Below are positions 56,101-64,000 of a stretch of 64,000 nucleotides of DNA, in pieces. Both the position numbers and the translations under genes were made by a program. The stretch spans positions 1,724,136 to 1,788,135 of the forward strand of contig NZ_FNLF01000002.1 of assembly GCF_900103175.1 (NCBI RefSeq), in the 5' to 3' direction. The stretch comes from Tsukamurella pulmonis. Its GTDB lineage: Bacteria > Actinomycetota > Actinomycetes > Mycobacteriales > Mycobacteriaceae. Below the pieces are notes generated by a model that saw only the letters and a list, made by a program, of their open reading frames with translations, did not search any database and was not told the DNA's origin. Position 1 is the first letter of the stretch. The number at the start of each line of letters is the position of its first letter.

Positions 56101-56272
56101 ACCGCCGGCCGAGGCAGCGGCGAGCGCCGCGGTACCGGCCGAGGGCGCGGGGGCGTCCGTGGCGGAGCCGGCCCGCAAGCGGGCCCGGCGACGGGCCGCG
56201 GCCCGGCCCGCGGGTCCCGCGGCGGGCGGACCCGAGGGTGACGGTGCCGACAAGGCGGACCTGCCGGTTTGA
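53159..56272 (+). CDS. rne: Ribonuclease E/G family endoribonuclease
   Basis: Encodes 1037 residues from a GTG. Residues about 18-56 (KLRVHALARLLGLTSKEVLAHLGELGF) look like an IF2 N-terminal-type helical motif, seen in actinobacterial RNase E. Then a disordered acidic/basic region with Glu/Thr repeats and Arg-rich patches ([14 protein letters not shown]), the S1 domain (MVGNIYLGRVQNVLPSMEAAFVDIGRGRNGVLY), the 5'-sensor and DNase I-like catalytic region with metal Asp residues in VVDVNTGKFTG and GGMIVVDFIDM, the zinc-link Cys pair CQAC, and an Ala/Pro/Glu-rich C-terminal tail. It cleaves single-stranded AU-rich RNA. Confidence 0.95.
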   Translation: MADNTSPEEQNNEAREEFPQKLRVHALARLLGLTSKEVLAHLGELGFVARSAHSSIDRSAAERVRDRIAEQAGGAPDAAVAEAPATAPAEEQAPAAQQAPAEDEAPSLFSAAAVAQPVTEQAPASFDANAPLFLQPEKAEKPARKTRARKAQDAESETTEAPEASTAEQAETTEPAETTEQAETTEQAEASSPEQNGDDDNGGNRRRRRGRRGRGRGRGENADEQDAQEQTEGDKADASDQSDAAPAEGEKKSDQDKGDRNRGDGGKADEKSSEEKAGEASSEDTDSDDVEDVTEGGSRRRRRRRRRRSGTGEDGAEAESSDDPPNTVVHEREPRQRSRRDEVRGISGSTRLEAKRQRRRDGRDTVRRRPPILTESEFLARREAVDRVMVVRERTGVGPSEGQDGHTVPHPQDYTQVAVLEDGVLVEHFVTSSSSASMVGNIYLGRVQNVLPSMEAAFVDIGRGRNGVLYAGEVNWDAAGLDGNARKIEQALKPGDQVLVQVSKDPVGHKGARLTTQISLAGRFLVYVPGGGSAGISRKLPDTERKRLKEILKEIVPADAGVIIRTASEGVSAEELAGDVARLQAQWAEIEEASSQKGVKALYEEPDLLVKVVRDLFNEDFSKLVIEGARPWSTVEKYVSTVAPDLLPRVEKFEKAHADAPDVFATYRIDEQLAKAMDRKVWLPSGGTLVIDRTEAMTVVDVNTGKFTGAGGNLEETVTRNNLEAAEEIVRQMRLRDIGGMIVVDFIDMVLESNRDLVLRRLTEALGRDRTRHQVSEVTSLGLVQMTRKRIGTGLVEAFSTPCQACSGRGIIVHDAPVESSGGGEDGSRSGEKSEGSGRKKRKRAKSDGASQAPSAPVAPAKEPAAHKGEHPMFKAMASHHDEDTAEQPAAGESADAQSPAEPAPAAAEATEAPAAAVTEAPAVVVEPEAPAAEPTPAVESAPAVEQAAPVAAAPRRRRVARKAPTTTSAAPQTIVVDIAAPPAEAAASAAVPAEGAGASVAEPARKRARRRAAARPAGPAAGGPEGDGADKADLPV

Positions 56273-56419
56273 CCCTGCGGTTGGCGTTCCCGTAACCTGG
56301 GAAGGTCGCTTTTCCGGCGGCGCGCTCGTGCGTGCGTGTTCCGGAGTACCCGCGTGATACGAGCCGCGCACCTGGCGCGCGCTGAACTACGAGATGTGTA
56401 AGAAGAGGTAAGCCCGAAG

Positions 56420-56731
56420 ATGGCCACGTATGCGATCGTCAAGACCGGCGGCAAGCAGTACAAGGTCGCCGTCGGCGACCTGGTGAAGGTCGAGAAGCTC
56501 GAAGGTGAGCCCGGTACCAGCGTCAAGCTGCCCGTGGCGCTCGTCGTCGACGGTGCGAACCTCACCACCGACGCCGCCGCCCTGGAGAAGGTCTCGGTCA
56601 CGGCCGAGGTCGTGGATCAGGTCAAGGGACCGAAGATCCGTATCCACAAGTTCAAGAACAAGACCGGCTACCACAAGCGTCAGGGCCACCGGCAGCGCCT
56701 GACGGTCGTCAAGGTGACCGCGATCGCCTGA
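56420..56731 (+). CDS. rplU: 50S ribosomal protein L21
   Basis: Encodes 103 residues. [32 protein letters not shown] and the C-terminal [14 protein letters not shown] signature for L21 binding to 23S rRNA are present. Co-transcribed with rpmA 46 bp downstream. The 147 bp upstream hold no gene. Confidence 0.98.
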   Translation: MATYAIVKTGGKQYKVAVGDLVKVEKLEGEPGTSVKLPVALVVDGANLTTDAAALEKVSVTAEVVDQVKGPKIRIHKFKNKTGYHKRQGHRQRLTVVKVTAIA

Positions 56732-56777
56732 CCGGCGAAGCCAGACAACGAACACCTTTTAGTACAGGAGTAGCCAG

Positions 56778-57041
56778 ATGGCACACAAGAAGGGCGCGTC
56801 CAGCTCGCGCAACGGTCGTGATTCCAACGCCCAGCGACTGGGCGTGAAGCGGTTCGGTGGCCAGAAGGTCAGCGCCGGTGAGATCCTGGTCCGCCAGCGC
56901 GGCACCCACTTCCACCCCGGCGTCGGCGTCGGTCGTGGCGGCGACGACACCCTGTTCGCCCTCGCGGCGGGTGCGGTGGAGTTCGGCACCAAGCGTGGCC
57001 GCAAGACGGTCAACATCGTGCCGGTCGCTGTGGAGGCCTAG
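56778..57041 (+). CDS. rpmA: 50S ribosomal protein L27
   Basis: Encodes 87 residues: [29 protein letters not shown], then [23 protein letters not shown]. The N-terminus has no cleavable extension of the Firmicutes type. It reaches towards the peptidyl-transferase centre of the ribosome. ATG preceded by AGGAG. Confidence 0.98.
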   Translation: MAHKKGASSSRNGRDSNAQRLGVKRFGGQKVSAGEILVRQRGTHFHPGVGVGRGGDDTLFALAAGAVEFGTKRGRKTVNIVPVAVEA

Positions 57042-57066
57042 TCCGCAGCAGCGACACGAGTCTTTT

Positions 57067-57116
57067 CGAAGGCGGGCGGGGTCTCCACGACGGGGGCCCG
57101 CCCGCCTTCGGCTTTT
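57067..57116 (+). terminator. Intrinsic terminator after rpmA
   Basis: 14-bp perfect arms CGAAGGCGGGCGGG and CCCGCCCGCCTTCG with a 16-base loop, then GCTTTTCG. It separates the ribosomal-protein pair from obg. Confidence 0.8.
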
Positions 57117-57151
57117 CGCCCGCGAGGGCACATCGGTAGAAAGAGGTTCAT

Positions 57152-58612
57152 ATGTCCAGGTTCGTCGACCGGGTGACGGTGCACGTCACGGCCGGTAACG
57201 GGGGCCACGGCTGCGCCTCGATCCACCGGGAGAAGTTCAAGCCGCTCGGTGGCCCCGACGGCGGCAACGGCGGTCGTGGCGGATCGGTGATCCTCGAGGT
57301 CGACCCGCAGGTGCACACGCTGCTCGACTTCCACTTCCGGCCGCACCTCAAGGCCACCAACGGCAAGCCCGGCGAGGGCGGCAACCGCGAGGGCAAGTCC
57401 GGCCAGGACCTGATCCTCAAGGTGCCGGACGGCACCGTCGTGCTGGACACCGACGGCAAGATGCTCGCCGACCTGGTCGGCGCCGGCACCCGGTTCGACG
57501 CGGCCCAGGGCGGTCGCGGCGGACGGGGCAACGCCGCGCTCGTCTCCAAGGCGCGCAAGGCGCCCGGTTTCGCCCTGCTCGGCGAGGACGGCCAGGTCCG
57601 CGACCTGGTCCTCGAGCTCAAGTCCGTCGCCGACGTGGGCCTCGTCGGCTTCCCGTCCGCGGGCAAGTCCTCGCTGGTCTCCGTGCTCTCGGCCGCGAAG
57701 CCGAAGATCGCCGACTACCCGTTCACCACGCTCGCGCCGAACCTCGGCGTCGTGTCGGCGGGGGAGACCACCTTCACCGTGGCCGACGTGCCCGGCCTCA
57801 TCCCCGGCGCCTCGTCGGGCCGCGGTCTGGGCCTGGACTTCCTGCGCCACCTCGAGCGGACCGCCGTGCTCGCGCACGTGGTCGACTGCGCGACGCTCGA
57901 ACCCGGCCGCGACCCGGTCAGCGACGTGGACGCGCTGGAGGCCGAGCTGGCCGCCTACCAGCCGGCGCTCGCCGCCGACACCGGACTGGGCGAGCTGTCC
58001 GAGCGCCCCCGCATCGTCGTGCTCAACAAGGCGGACGTGCCGGACGCCGAGGAACTCGCCGAGATGGTGCGCCCCGAGTTCGAGGCGCGCGGCTGGCCCG
58101 TCTTCGTGATCTCCGCGGTCGCTCACACCGGCCTGCGCGAGCTCACTTTCGCGCTCGCGGAGCTGGTGCAGCGCTACCGCGCCGAGCGCGGCACGCCCGT
58201 CGCGCGACGCCCCGTCATCCGGCCCATCGCGATCGACGAGTCCGGCTTCGAGGTCATCTCCGACCCGGATCAGCCGGGCGGCTTCATCGTGCGCGGCCCG
58301 CGGCCCGAGCGGTGGATCAAGCAGACCCCGTTCGACAACGACGAGGCCGTCGGCTACCTCGCCGACCGGCTCAACCGGCTGGGCGTCGAGGCCGAGCTGG
58401 TCAAGCTCGGAGCAGTGCCGGGCGCCCCGGTCACCATCGGCAACGTCTGCTTCGAGTGGGAGCCCTCGCTCGGCACCATCGACGACGTGCCCGTCACCGG
58501 CCGCGGCACCGACATCCGCCTGGAGCGCAACGAGCGCGTGGGCGCGGCCGAGCGCCGCCACCAGCACGACGTGCGCCGCGGCCTCGCGAGCGACGACGAG
58601 GACGACGAGTGA
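57152..58612 (+). CDS. obg: GTPase Obg/CgtA
   Basis: Encodes 486 residues. Glycine-rich Obg fold at about 1-158, GTPase domain with P-loop [11 protein letters not shown], switch [10 protein letters not shown] and NKAD, then the C-terminal OCT domain ([30 protein letters not shown]) and a charged tail. It takes part in late 50S assembly and stress signalling. Its stop overlaps the proB start by 4 bp. Confidence 0.97.
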   Translation: MSRFVDRVTVHVTAGNGGHGCASIHREKFKPLGGPDGGNGGRGGSVILEVDPQVHTLLDFHFRPHLKATNGKPGEGGNREGKSGQDLILKVPDGTVVLDTDGKMLADLVGAGTRFDAAQGGRGGRGNAALVSKARKAPGFALLGEDGQVRDLVLELKSVADVGLVGFPSAGKSSLVSVLSAAKPKIADYPFTTLAPNLGVVSAGETTFTVADVPGLIPGASSGRGLGLDFLRHLERTAVLAHVVDCATLEPGRDPVSDVDALEAELAAYQPALAADTGLGELSERPRIVVLNKADVPDAEELAEMVRPEFEARGWPVFVISAVAHTGLRELTFALAELVQRYRAERGTPVARRPVIRPIAIDESGFEVISDPDQPGGFIVRGPRPERWIKQTPFDNDEAVGYLADRLNRLGVEAELVKLGAVPGAPVTIGNVCFEWEPSLGTIDDVPVTGRGTDIRLERNERVGAAERRHQHDVRRGLASDDEDDE

Positions 58613-59745
58613 CCGCCGCACCCGCGGCCGACGAGCTGCTCGCGGGCGACATGCGCGCCCTGGTCGCGGGTGCCCGCAAGCTGGTCGTGAAGATCGGCAG
58701 CTCGGCGCTGACCGATCTCGAGCACGGGCTGGCCTCGGACCGGCTCGACGCTCTCACCGATGCCATCGTCGCGCGGCTCGACCGCGGGACCGAGGTCATC
58801 GTCGTCTCCTCGGGAGCGATCGGCGCGGGGATGGCACCCCTGGGCCTCAAGCGCCGGCCGACCGACCTCGCGACCAAGCAGGCCGTCGCGTCGGTGGGGC
58901 AGCTGCAGCTGGCCAACGCGTGGGGCGCGTCGTTCCGGCGCTACCAGCGCATCGTGTCCCTGGTGCTGCTCACCGCGCACGACATCGGGCTGCGGGTGCA
59001 CGCGGCGAACGCCCAGCGCACGCTGGACCGTCTGCGCACCCTCGGCGCGGTCCCGATCATCAACGAGAACGACGTGGTGGCCTCCAACGAGGTCCGCTTC
59101 GGGGACAACGACCGGCTCGCGGCCCTCGTCGCTCACCTGACCGGCGCCGACGCGCTCGTGCTGCTCTCCGACGTCGACGGTCTCTACGACGGCGATCCGC
59201 GCAAGGGCGACGCCGCGCTGATCGCGGCCGTGGACGGCCCCGAGGACCTCGACGGCGTCGTCGCCGGTTCGGGCGGCGCGCTCGGTACCGGCGGCATGGC
59301 CTCGAAGCTCTCGGCCGCCCGGCTCGCCGCCGACGCCGGCGTTCCCGTGCTGCTCACCGCCGCGGCGCTCGCGGACAGGGCGCTCGACGGTGCCGACGTG
59401 GGCACCGTCTTCCGGCCCCGCGCGGTGCGGCTCTCGGCCCGCCGGTTCTGGGTCCGGCACGCCGCCGACGTGCACGGCGACGTGACGCTCGACGACGGTG
59501 CCGTGGCCGCGGTCGTGGACCGCCGGCGCTCGTTGCTGCCCGCGGGTGTGACCGCCGTCAGCGGCACTTTCTCCGGCGGCGACGTCGTGAACCTCCGCGA
59601 CCTGCGTGGCACCGTCCGGGCCCGAGGCGTGGCCGCCTACGACCACACCGAGCTCGAGATGATGCTCGGCCGCGACACCACGGAGCTGCCGGAGGGCCTG
59701 CGGCGGCCCGTCGTCCACGCGGACGATCTGGTGCCGGTGCGCTGA
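58609..59745 (+). CDS. proB: Glutamate 5-kinase
   Basis: 378 residues from GTG at 58609. Amino-acid kinase domain ([74 protein letters not shown]) and a C-terminal PUA domain from about residue 285. It phosphorylates glutamate, the first step to proline. Translationally coupled to obg. Confidence 0.97.
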   Translation: MTAAPAADELLAGDMRALVAGARKLVVKIGSSALTDLEHGLASDRLDALTDAIVARLDRGTEVIVVSSGAIGAGMAPLGLKRRPTDLATKQAVASVGQLQLANAWGASFRRYQRIVSLVLLTAHDIGLRVHAANAQRTLDRLRTLGAVPIINENDVVASNEVRFGDNDRLAALVAHLTGADALVLLSDVDGLYDGDPRKGDAALIAAVDGPEDLDGVVAGSGGALGTGGMASKLSAARLAADAGVPVLLTAAALADRALDGADVGTVFRPRAVRLSARRFWVRHAADVHGDVTLDDGAVAAVVDRRRSLLPAGVTAVSGTFSGGDVVNLRDLRGTVRARGVAAYDHTELEMMLGRDTTELPEGLRRPVVHADDLVPVR

Positions 59746-59759
59746 GACGGCCGGCACCG

Positions 59760-60782
59760 TCAGGCGCGCGCCGCTTTCACCAGCACGGCCAGCGCGTCGA
59801 TCCGCTCGTCGACGGTGCCCGAGACCTTCGCGAGCAGCGTGCCGACGCCGACCTCGCGGTAGGCGCGCACGCGCTCGGCGATGCGGTCGGGATCGCCGAT
59901 GATGTTCGTGAGGCCTCCGAGCTCGAGCGGCACCGCGGCGCGGGCGGCGGCCTTGTCGCCGGCCTGCCACAGCCGGGCCACCTCGTCGATGCGGTCGGCG
60001 AAGCCGAGCCGGGCGAACGCCCGGTTGTAGAAGTTCTCCTTGCCCGCGCCCATCGCCCCGATGGTGAACGCGTACCCGGCGGCGTGCTCCGCGATGAGTG
60101 CCTCGGTGCGCGCGGGATCGTCGGTCACCTCGAGGGCGACGGGGGCGACCAGGTCGAGGGCGTCGAGGTTCCTCCCGACCCGGGCCGCGCCCTCGGCGAG
60201 GGGACCGAGGACGACGTCCGACAGCTCGGGGATGAACGCGTTGCCCAGCCAGCCGTCGGCGAGCTCACCCGTGAGCCGCAGGTTCGCGGGGCCCATGGCG
60301 GCCACGTAGATGGGCAGCTCGGCGGGTAGCAGTGCCGGTACGAGCGCCGCGCCGCGGCTGTCCGGGAGCGGCAGCCGGTACTCCTGTCCGTCGTAGCGCA
60401 GGCGCTCGCCCCGCATCACCATCCGGACGATGTCGATCGTCTCGCGCGTGCGCTGGACCGGCTTGCCGAAGGGCACGCCGTGCCAGCCCTCCATCACCGC
60501 AGGCCCGGAGACGCCGATTCCGAGAGTGAATCTGCCGCCGGACAGCTGCTGCAGGCTCAGCGCCGACCCCGCGAGCATGGCCGGCGTCCGCGAGCCCAGT
60601 TGGACGACGAAGGTGCCCAGCCCGATCCTCGTGGTGCGCGCCGCGAGATACGAGAGCCCGGTCAGGGCGTCGTAGCCCCAGATCTCCGGCGCCCACAGCG
60701 AGTCGACGCCGATCGCCTCGGCGGCCTGAGCGAACTCGACCGCATCCGGTTCCTGTGGTTGGACGACGACTCCGACGCGCAT
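59760..60782 (-). CDS. LLM-class F420-dependent oxidoreductase
   Basis: 340 residues of the luciferase-like TIM barrel: MRVGVVVQPQEPDAVEFAQAAEAIGVDSLWAPEIWGYD, RIGLGTFVVQLGSRTPAMLAGSALSLQQLSGGRFTLGIGVSGP. This branch in actinobacteria usually uses coenzyme F420. It is divergent from an SRPBCC-TetR pair with a 20-bp palindrome between, suggesting joint control. Substrate unknown. Confidence 0.88.
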   Translation of the reverse strand: MRVGVVVQPQEPDAVEFAQAAEAIGVDSLWAPEIWGYDALTGLSYLAARTTRIGLGTFVVQLGSRTPAMLAGSALSLQQLSGGRFTLGIGVSGPAVMEGWHGVPFGKPVQRTRETIDIVRMVMRGERLRYDGQEYRLPLPDSRGAALVPALLPAELPIYVAAMGPANLRLTGELADGWLGNAFIPELSDVVLGPLAEGAARVGRNLDALDLVAPVALEVTDDPARTEALIAEHAAGYAFTIGAMGAGKENFYNRAFARLGFADRIDEVARLWQAGDKAAARAAVPLELGGLTNIIGDPDRIAERVRAYREVGVGTLLAKVSGTVDERIDALAVLVKAARA

Positions 60783-60814
60783 TTCTACCCCTCTCGACGA
60801 TGCGATGGCCCTAG

Positions 60815-60834
60815 ACTATGTTCCTAACCATAGT
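60815..60834. promoter_or_regulatory. Palindromic operator between divergent genes
   Basis: ACTATG-N8-CATAGT, exact 6-bp arms, with additional internal symmetry. It lies 33 bp from the LLM start and 17 bp from the SRPBCC start. The TetR-type regulator encoded two genes down is the likely ligand. Confidence 0.65.
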
Positions 60835-60851
60835 TTGGGAAGGGGATCGCC

Positions 60852-61364
60852 ATGCGTTACCGAGACACGCCCACCGTTCAGGAGGCGCTCGTCGTCACGG
60901 CGCCGGCGGAAAGGGTCTGGGAACTGGTCACGGACGTGACGCTCCCGGCCCGGTTCTCGGGCGAGCTCGGCTCGGTGGAGTGGGTCGAGGGTGCGGGTGT
61001 CGCGGTGGGGAACCGGTTCCGCGGGCATAACAGCCATTCGGCACTCGGCGATTGGTCGACCGAGTCGACCGTCGTGGAGGTCGAGGACGGACGCCGGTGG
61101 GTGTGGAACGTGCAGGGGCCCGACGGTGACGTCATGGCCTCGTGGGGCTTCGAGGTCGAGCCCGTCCGCGCCGGGACCCTGGTGCGACAGTGGGGCCGCA
61201 TGGGCCCGGGCCGGTCCGGGCTCAGCTACGCGATCGACCGGATGCCCGAGAAGGAGGGGCGGATCATCGACAATCGGCTCGCCGAGTGGCGGGCCGGCAT
61301 CGAGGCCAACCTCCGGGGGATCGCCGAGCTCTGCGGCGCCGCGGAACGCGGACCGGCGGACTGA
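60852..61364 (+). CDS. SRPBCC family (polyketide cyclase-like) protein
   Basis: Encodes 170 residues. The START-like fold is seen as QEALVVTAPAERVWELVTDVTLPARFSGELGSVEWVEG and later GDWSTESTVVEVEDGRRWVWNV. Such proteins bind hydrophobic ligands. Followed 10 bp later by a TetR gene, so the two form an operon. Ligand unknown. Confidence 0.85.
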   Translation: MRYRDTPTVQEALVVTAPAERVWELVTDVTLPARFSGELGSVEWVEGAGVAVGNRFRGHNSHSALGDWSTESTVVEVEDGRRWVWNVQGPDGDVMASWGFEVEPVRAGTLVRQWGRMGPGRSGLSYAIDRMPEKEGRIIDNRLAEWRAGIEANLRGIAELCGAAERGPAD

Positions 61365-61374
61365 TCGCGCGACG

Positions 61375-61953
61375 ATGCCACCGCACGGAGAGACCCGCCG
61401 CCGCATGCTGGATGCGGCGATCGCGGTGATGCGCGAGCACGGCGCCGTCGGCCTGTCGATCGACGAGGTGCTCGCCCGTAGTGGCGCACCGCGGGGATCG
61501 GTGTACCACCACTTTCCTGGTGGGCGGGCGGAACTGCTGCGGTGCACACTCGACCACGCGGGGGAGTCCTACGCGGGAATGATCGAGCGGGCCGCGACGG
61601 GCGGGGCGTCCGCGGTGATCGAGCGCATGGTCAAGTTCTGGCGGGAAGTGCTGGTGGACAGTGACTTCCGTGCCGGATGTCCCGTCGTTGCGGCAGCGGT
61701 CAATCCCGGGCAGGGCGGCGGCGACCTGGCGGCTCGCGCGGCCGTGGTCTACGCTCGATGGCACTGTGCGGTCGCCGATGCCTTCGCGGCCGACGGTGCT
61801 CTGCGGCCGCGTGCCGAGGATCTCGCCACCACCGCCCTGGCGGCGCTCGACGGTGCGATCTCGCTCTCCCGCGTCCGCCGGGACCTCGCCCCGTTGGACA
61901 CTGTGGCGGGCACCCTGCGGGAGCTCGCGGCCGGCCGTGAACTCGCGGGCTGA
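61375..61953 (+). CDS. TetR-family transcriptional regulator
   Basis: 192 residues from ATG at 61375. HTH in RRRMLDAAIAVMREHGAVGLSIDEVLARSGAPRGSVYHHFPGGRAELL. The C-terminal domain has a Cys (DFRAGCPVVAAAV) found in the TetR_C subclass related to LmrA/YxaF. It probably represses its own operon and the divergent oxidoreductase through the palindrome at 60815-60834. Confidence 0.9.
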   Translation: MPPHGETRRRMLDAAIAVMREHGAVGLSIDEVLARSGAPRGSVYHHFPGGRAELLRCTLDHAGESYAGMIERAATGGASAVIERMVKFWREVLVDSDFRAGCPVVAAAVNPGQGGGDLAARAAVVYARWHCAVADAFAADGALRPRAEDLATTALAALDGAISLSRVRRDLAPLDTVAGTLRELAAGRELAG

Positions 61954-61999
61954 CCCCGAATCGGTCGCGACCGCCCAGCGGCGCGGCTCGCCGGCGGCG

Positions 62000-62446
62000 T
62001 CAGACCTGGGCGCCCTCGAGGTCGCGGCGCAGCGCGGCCTCGGACGCCTTCACGGCCTGCACGGCGAAGGGCTCGACGATCATGCCGAGCGCCTTGCCCG
62101 CCAAACCGCCGGGCAGCTCGTAGGTGAACTCGACTGCGAGTTCGGTGGTGGAATCGTCGACGGCGGTGAAGCTCCAGCGCGAGGTGGTCTTGAACCCCGC
62201 GATCGAAGTGAGGGTGATCAGGCGGTCCTCCTCGAACTCGGTGACCCGCACGACGGAGCCGATCTCCTTCGGGCCGATCTTGACGGCGGAGTCGTAGGTG
62301 GCGCCGAGGCCGTAGTCGTTCTCGCCCTGCGGGACGAACCGGCTGATCCCGAAGAACCACTGCGGCACGGTGCGGTAGTCCGCGACGTGGGCGAAGGCGG
62401 TGCTCAGCGGCACCCGCGCGGTCGCGGTGTGGTGGATGGTGGTCAT
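62000..62446 (-). CDS. SRPBCC family protein
   Basis: Encodes 148 residues. MTTIHHTATARVPLSTAFAHVADYRTVPQWFFGISRFVP and TSRWSFTAVDDSTTELAVEFTYELPGGLAGKAL match the polyketide-cyclase/dehydrase SRPBCC family. It is divergent from an AurF-like gene with a clear operator between. Likely binds a lipid or aromatic ligand; specifics unknown. Confidence 0.85.
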   Translation of the reverse strand: MTTIHHTATARVPLSTAFAHVADYRTVPQWFFGISRFVPQGENDYGLGATYDSAVKIGPKEIGSVVRVTEFEEDRLITLTSIAGFKTTSRWSFTAVDDSTTELAVEFTYELPGGLAGKALGMIVEPFAVQAVKASEAALRRDLEGAQV

Positions 62447-62527
62447 GGCGGCCTCCGGTCTCGGCGATCAGGACGGACGTGTGGGACCCGGCGACCCGGG
62501 TGATCCTCGGCGACCCTACAGACTCGA

Positions 62528-62549
62528 CCTGCGTGTTCATACAGACAGG
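62528..62549. promoter_or_regulatory. 22-bp dyad operator between SRPBCC and AurF-like genes
   Basis: CCTG-N2-TGT-N4-ACA-N2-CAGG, with every named base symmetric. A TACATT at 62572-62577 resembles a -10 element for the rightward gene. The form is typical of TetR-family operators; no TetR gene is directly adjacent except the one 600 bp upstream. Confidence 0.65.
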
Positions 62550-62615
62550 TAGGAAATGTCCACCATCGTGGTACATTTTCATTAGAACTGTGTCAGCCCG
62601 CAGGAGGAGTTCGTC

Positions 62616-63623
62616 ATGGCACTGCACATCACGCACATGGGTCGCACCCGCGGCCGCCCGTTCCCGGGGCAGGCGGAGTACGAGCAGACCCTGCAGGACC
62701 TGTCCGTCGCCTCGGTCCAGCGCAACTTCGATCCCTACGTCGACATCGACTGGGATTCGCCCGAGCTCGCGGTGACGCCGGACGATCCGCGGTGGATCCT
62801 CGACTCCCGGTTCGACCCGATCGGTCGCACCGAGTGGTACCAGTCGCAGCCCCGCTCCAAGCAGATCGAGATGGGCATGTGGCGCCAGGCCAACGTGGCC
62901 AAGGTCGGCCTGCAGTTCGAGTCGGTGCTGATCCGCGGCATCATGCAGTACACCGCCGTGCAGCCGAACAACTCGCCGGAGTTCCGCTACGCCACGCACG
63001 AGGCGAAGGAGGAGTGCCAGCACACGCTGATGTTCCAGGAGTTCGTCAACCGGATCGGCATGGACGTGCCGGGCGGCCCGCTGTGGTTCCGTCGGCTCTC
63101 GCCGCTGATCCCGCTCGCGGCGACGACCTTCCCGATGATCTTCTACATGGGCGTGCTCGGCGGCGAGGAGCCGATCGACCACGTGCAGAAGCAGTTCCTG
63201 CGCTCCGGCATCGAGCAGCACCCCACGATGACCGCGGTCATGCAGATCCACGTGGCGGAGGAGGCCCGCCACATCTCGTTCGCGCACCAGCTGCTCGAGC
63301 ACCGGATCCCCACCCGTGGCGCGTTCCCGCGGTTCCTGCTCTCGCTGGCGCTGCCGCTGGTGATGCGCTCGCTGCTCACCGCGATCGCCGTGCCCCCGCG
63401 CGAGTTCCGCAAGCGCTTCGAGATCCCCCGGTCCGAGTGGAAGCAGATGTACTGGCGCTCCCCGGAGTCGCAGGCCGTCAAGCGCGAGGTCTTCGGCGAC
63501 GTGCGGCTGCTGGCCGAGAAGACCAAGCTCATGAACCCGGTCTCGCGCGTCCTGTGGCGCGTCCTCGGCATCGACGGTCGCGTCTCCCGCTTCCGCAGCG
63601 AGCCCGCCTACTCCGCCGGCTGA
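62616..63623 (+). CDS. AurF-like ferritin-fold diiron protein
   Basis: 335 residues from ATG at 62616 behind AGGAGGAG. Helical diiron ligand motifs: HEAKEECQHTLMFQEF (ExxxH-type) and HVAEEARHISFAHQLLEH, with an earlier Glu in LQFESVLIRG. These match the AurF p-aminobenzoate N-oxygenase-like family, widespread in mycobacteria with mostly unknown substrates. One hydrophobic stretch (LSPLIPLAATTFPMIFYMGVLGG) is part of the helical core. An oxygenase or fatty-acid-modifying role is possible. Confidence 0.82.
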   Translation: MALHITHMGRTRGRPFPGQAEYEQTLQDLSVASVQRNFDPYVDIDWDSPELAVTPDDPRWILDSRFDPIGRTEWYQSQPRSKQIEMGMWRQANVAKVGLQFESVLIRGIMQYTAVQPNNSPEFRYATHEAKEECQHTLMFQEFVNRIGMDVPGGPLWFRRLSPLIPLAATTFPMIFYMGVLGGEEPIDHVQKQFLRSGIEQHPTMTAVMQIHVAEEARHISFAHQLLEHRIPTRGAFPRFLLSLALPLVMRSLLTAIAVPPREFRKRFEIPRSEWKQMYWRSPESQAVKREVFGDVRLLAEKTKLMNPVSRVLWRVLGIDGRVSRFRSEPAYSAG

Positions 63624-63725
63624 CCGAGACCCCCACCGATCCGCCTGGAGCGGAGCTGCCGTGAGCGGTTCCGCCCCAGGCGGATTCGTCTGTCCGTGGC
63701 GGGCAGTCGGCGCCATCCTGGGGGC

Positions 63726-64000
63726 ATGAGTGATAACCCGAAGATCCCGCAATTCACCGAGAGCGTCCGCCGCGAGCTCTACGACCGCCGAGTCGTCGTG
63801 CTCGACGGTCCGCTCGACGACGACAACGGCGCGCTGCTCACGACGCAGATCCTGGCGCTGGCGTCGGCCGGCTCCGCAGACATCGCGCTGTGGATCCACT
63901 CGCCCGGCGGGTCCGTGCCGTCGATGCTCGCGATCCGCGACGTGATGCGTCTCGTCCCGTGCGACGTGTCCACGCTCGTGCTCGGCATCGCCTACAGCGC
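63726..64000 (+). CDS. ClpP-family protease subunit, N-terminal part
   Basis: ATG at 63726; 91 codons before the window edge. WIHSPGGSVPSMLAIRDVMRLVPCDVSTLVLGIAYS aligns with the ClpP core NSPGGS...VATxxxGxAAS, with the catalytic Ser at 91 retained. It is clearly divergent from ClpP1 and ClpP2 of this window and lies far from clpX, so it is a third ClpP-type paralogue. The His and Asp of the triad are beyond the edge. Confidence 0.85.
   Translation, partial: MSDNPKIPQFTESVRRELYDRRVVVLDGPLDDDNGALLTTQILALASAGSADIALWIHSPGGSVPSMLAIRDVMRLVPCDVSTLVLGIAYS

Noticed and set aside
52622..56371. Long minus-strand open frame opposite rne
   Set aside because: Same reason: antisense to RNase E, low-complexity Leu/Arg/Gly-rich translation, no ribosome-binding site.

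Overview
The window is high-G+C actinobacterial DNA, close to 70% G+C almost throughout. Its right half keeps the mycobacterial order tig, clpP1, clpP2, clpX, valS, folC, a DUF4233 gene, ndk, rne, rplU, rpmA, obg, proB. F420-type luciferase-like oxidoreductase, PknA-like kinase and AurF-like diiron genes fit the same picture. This points to the order Mycobacteriales. I favour a Tsukamurella-like genus, but the genus is a guess from memory and not proven by the sequence.

Layout. 1-4.0 kb: the end of a crotonase gene, a two-component system, a small membrane protein and a cytochrome P450. 4.0-9.7 kb: a tightly overlapping four-gene operon (flavin amine oxidase, nitrilase-type amidase, amino-acid permease, agmatinase-type ureohydrolase) with a divergent XRE-cupin regulator; together these look like the arginine 2-monooxygenase route from arginine via guanidinobutyramide and guanidinobutyrate to GABA. 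9.7-14.7 kb: a crotonase, AraC and ArsR-type regulators, a TSUP permease and an MFS exporter gene broken by a frameshift.

14.86-19.25 kb: a small integrated element in a tRNA-Gly(UCC) gene, bounded by two exact 42-bp copies of the tRNA 3' half. It looks like a prophage deletion derivative. A capsid-like gene runs straight into the C-terminal half of a tyrosine integrase, and a lower-G+C two-gene cargo cassette (a two-TM protein and a 370-residue soluble protein) sits beside the restored tRNA. The cassette is the most interesting candidate for a poorly described, possibly defensive, system.

19.4-38.4 kb: mixed chromosomal genes. These include a membrane acyltransferase, a phosphodiesterase, a peptidase E-like protein, a BtuFCD-like importer, a BenE-type permease with an XRE-cupin regulator and a strikingly symmetric operator between them, a PknA-like kinase, tRNA-Pro(UGG), an OFA-type MFS transporter with its small companion subunit, a uracil-DNA glycosylase fused in frame to DUF488, an MHS-type transporter, SpeG and several DUF membrane proteins.

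38.5-59.8 kb: housekeeping block for protein folding and proteolysis (Tig, ClpP1P2, ClpX), translation (ValS, L21, L27, Obg), folate, nucleotide and RNA metabolism (FolC, Ndk, RNase E) and proline synthesis (ProB), with clear intrinsic terminators. 59.8-64.0 kb: an F420-type oxidoreductase divergent from an SRPBCC-TetR pair, a second SRPBCC gene divergent from an AurF-like diiron protein, each pair with a palindromic operator between, and the start of a third ClpP-family gene cut by the window edge.
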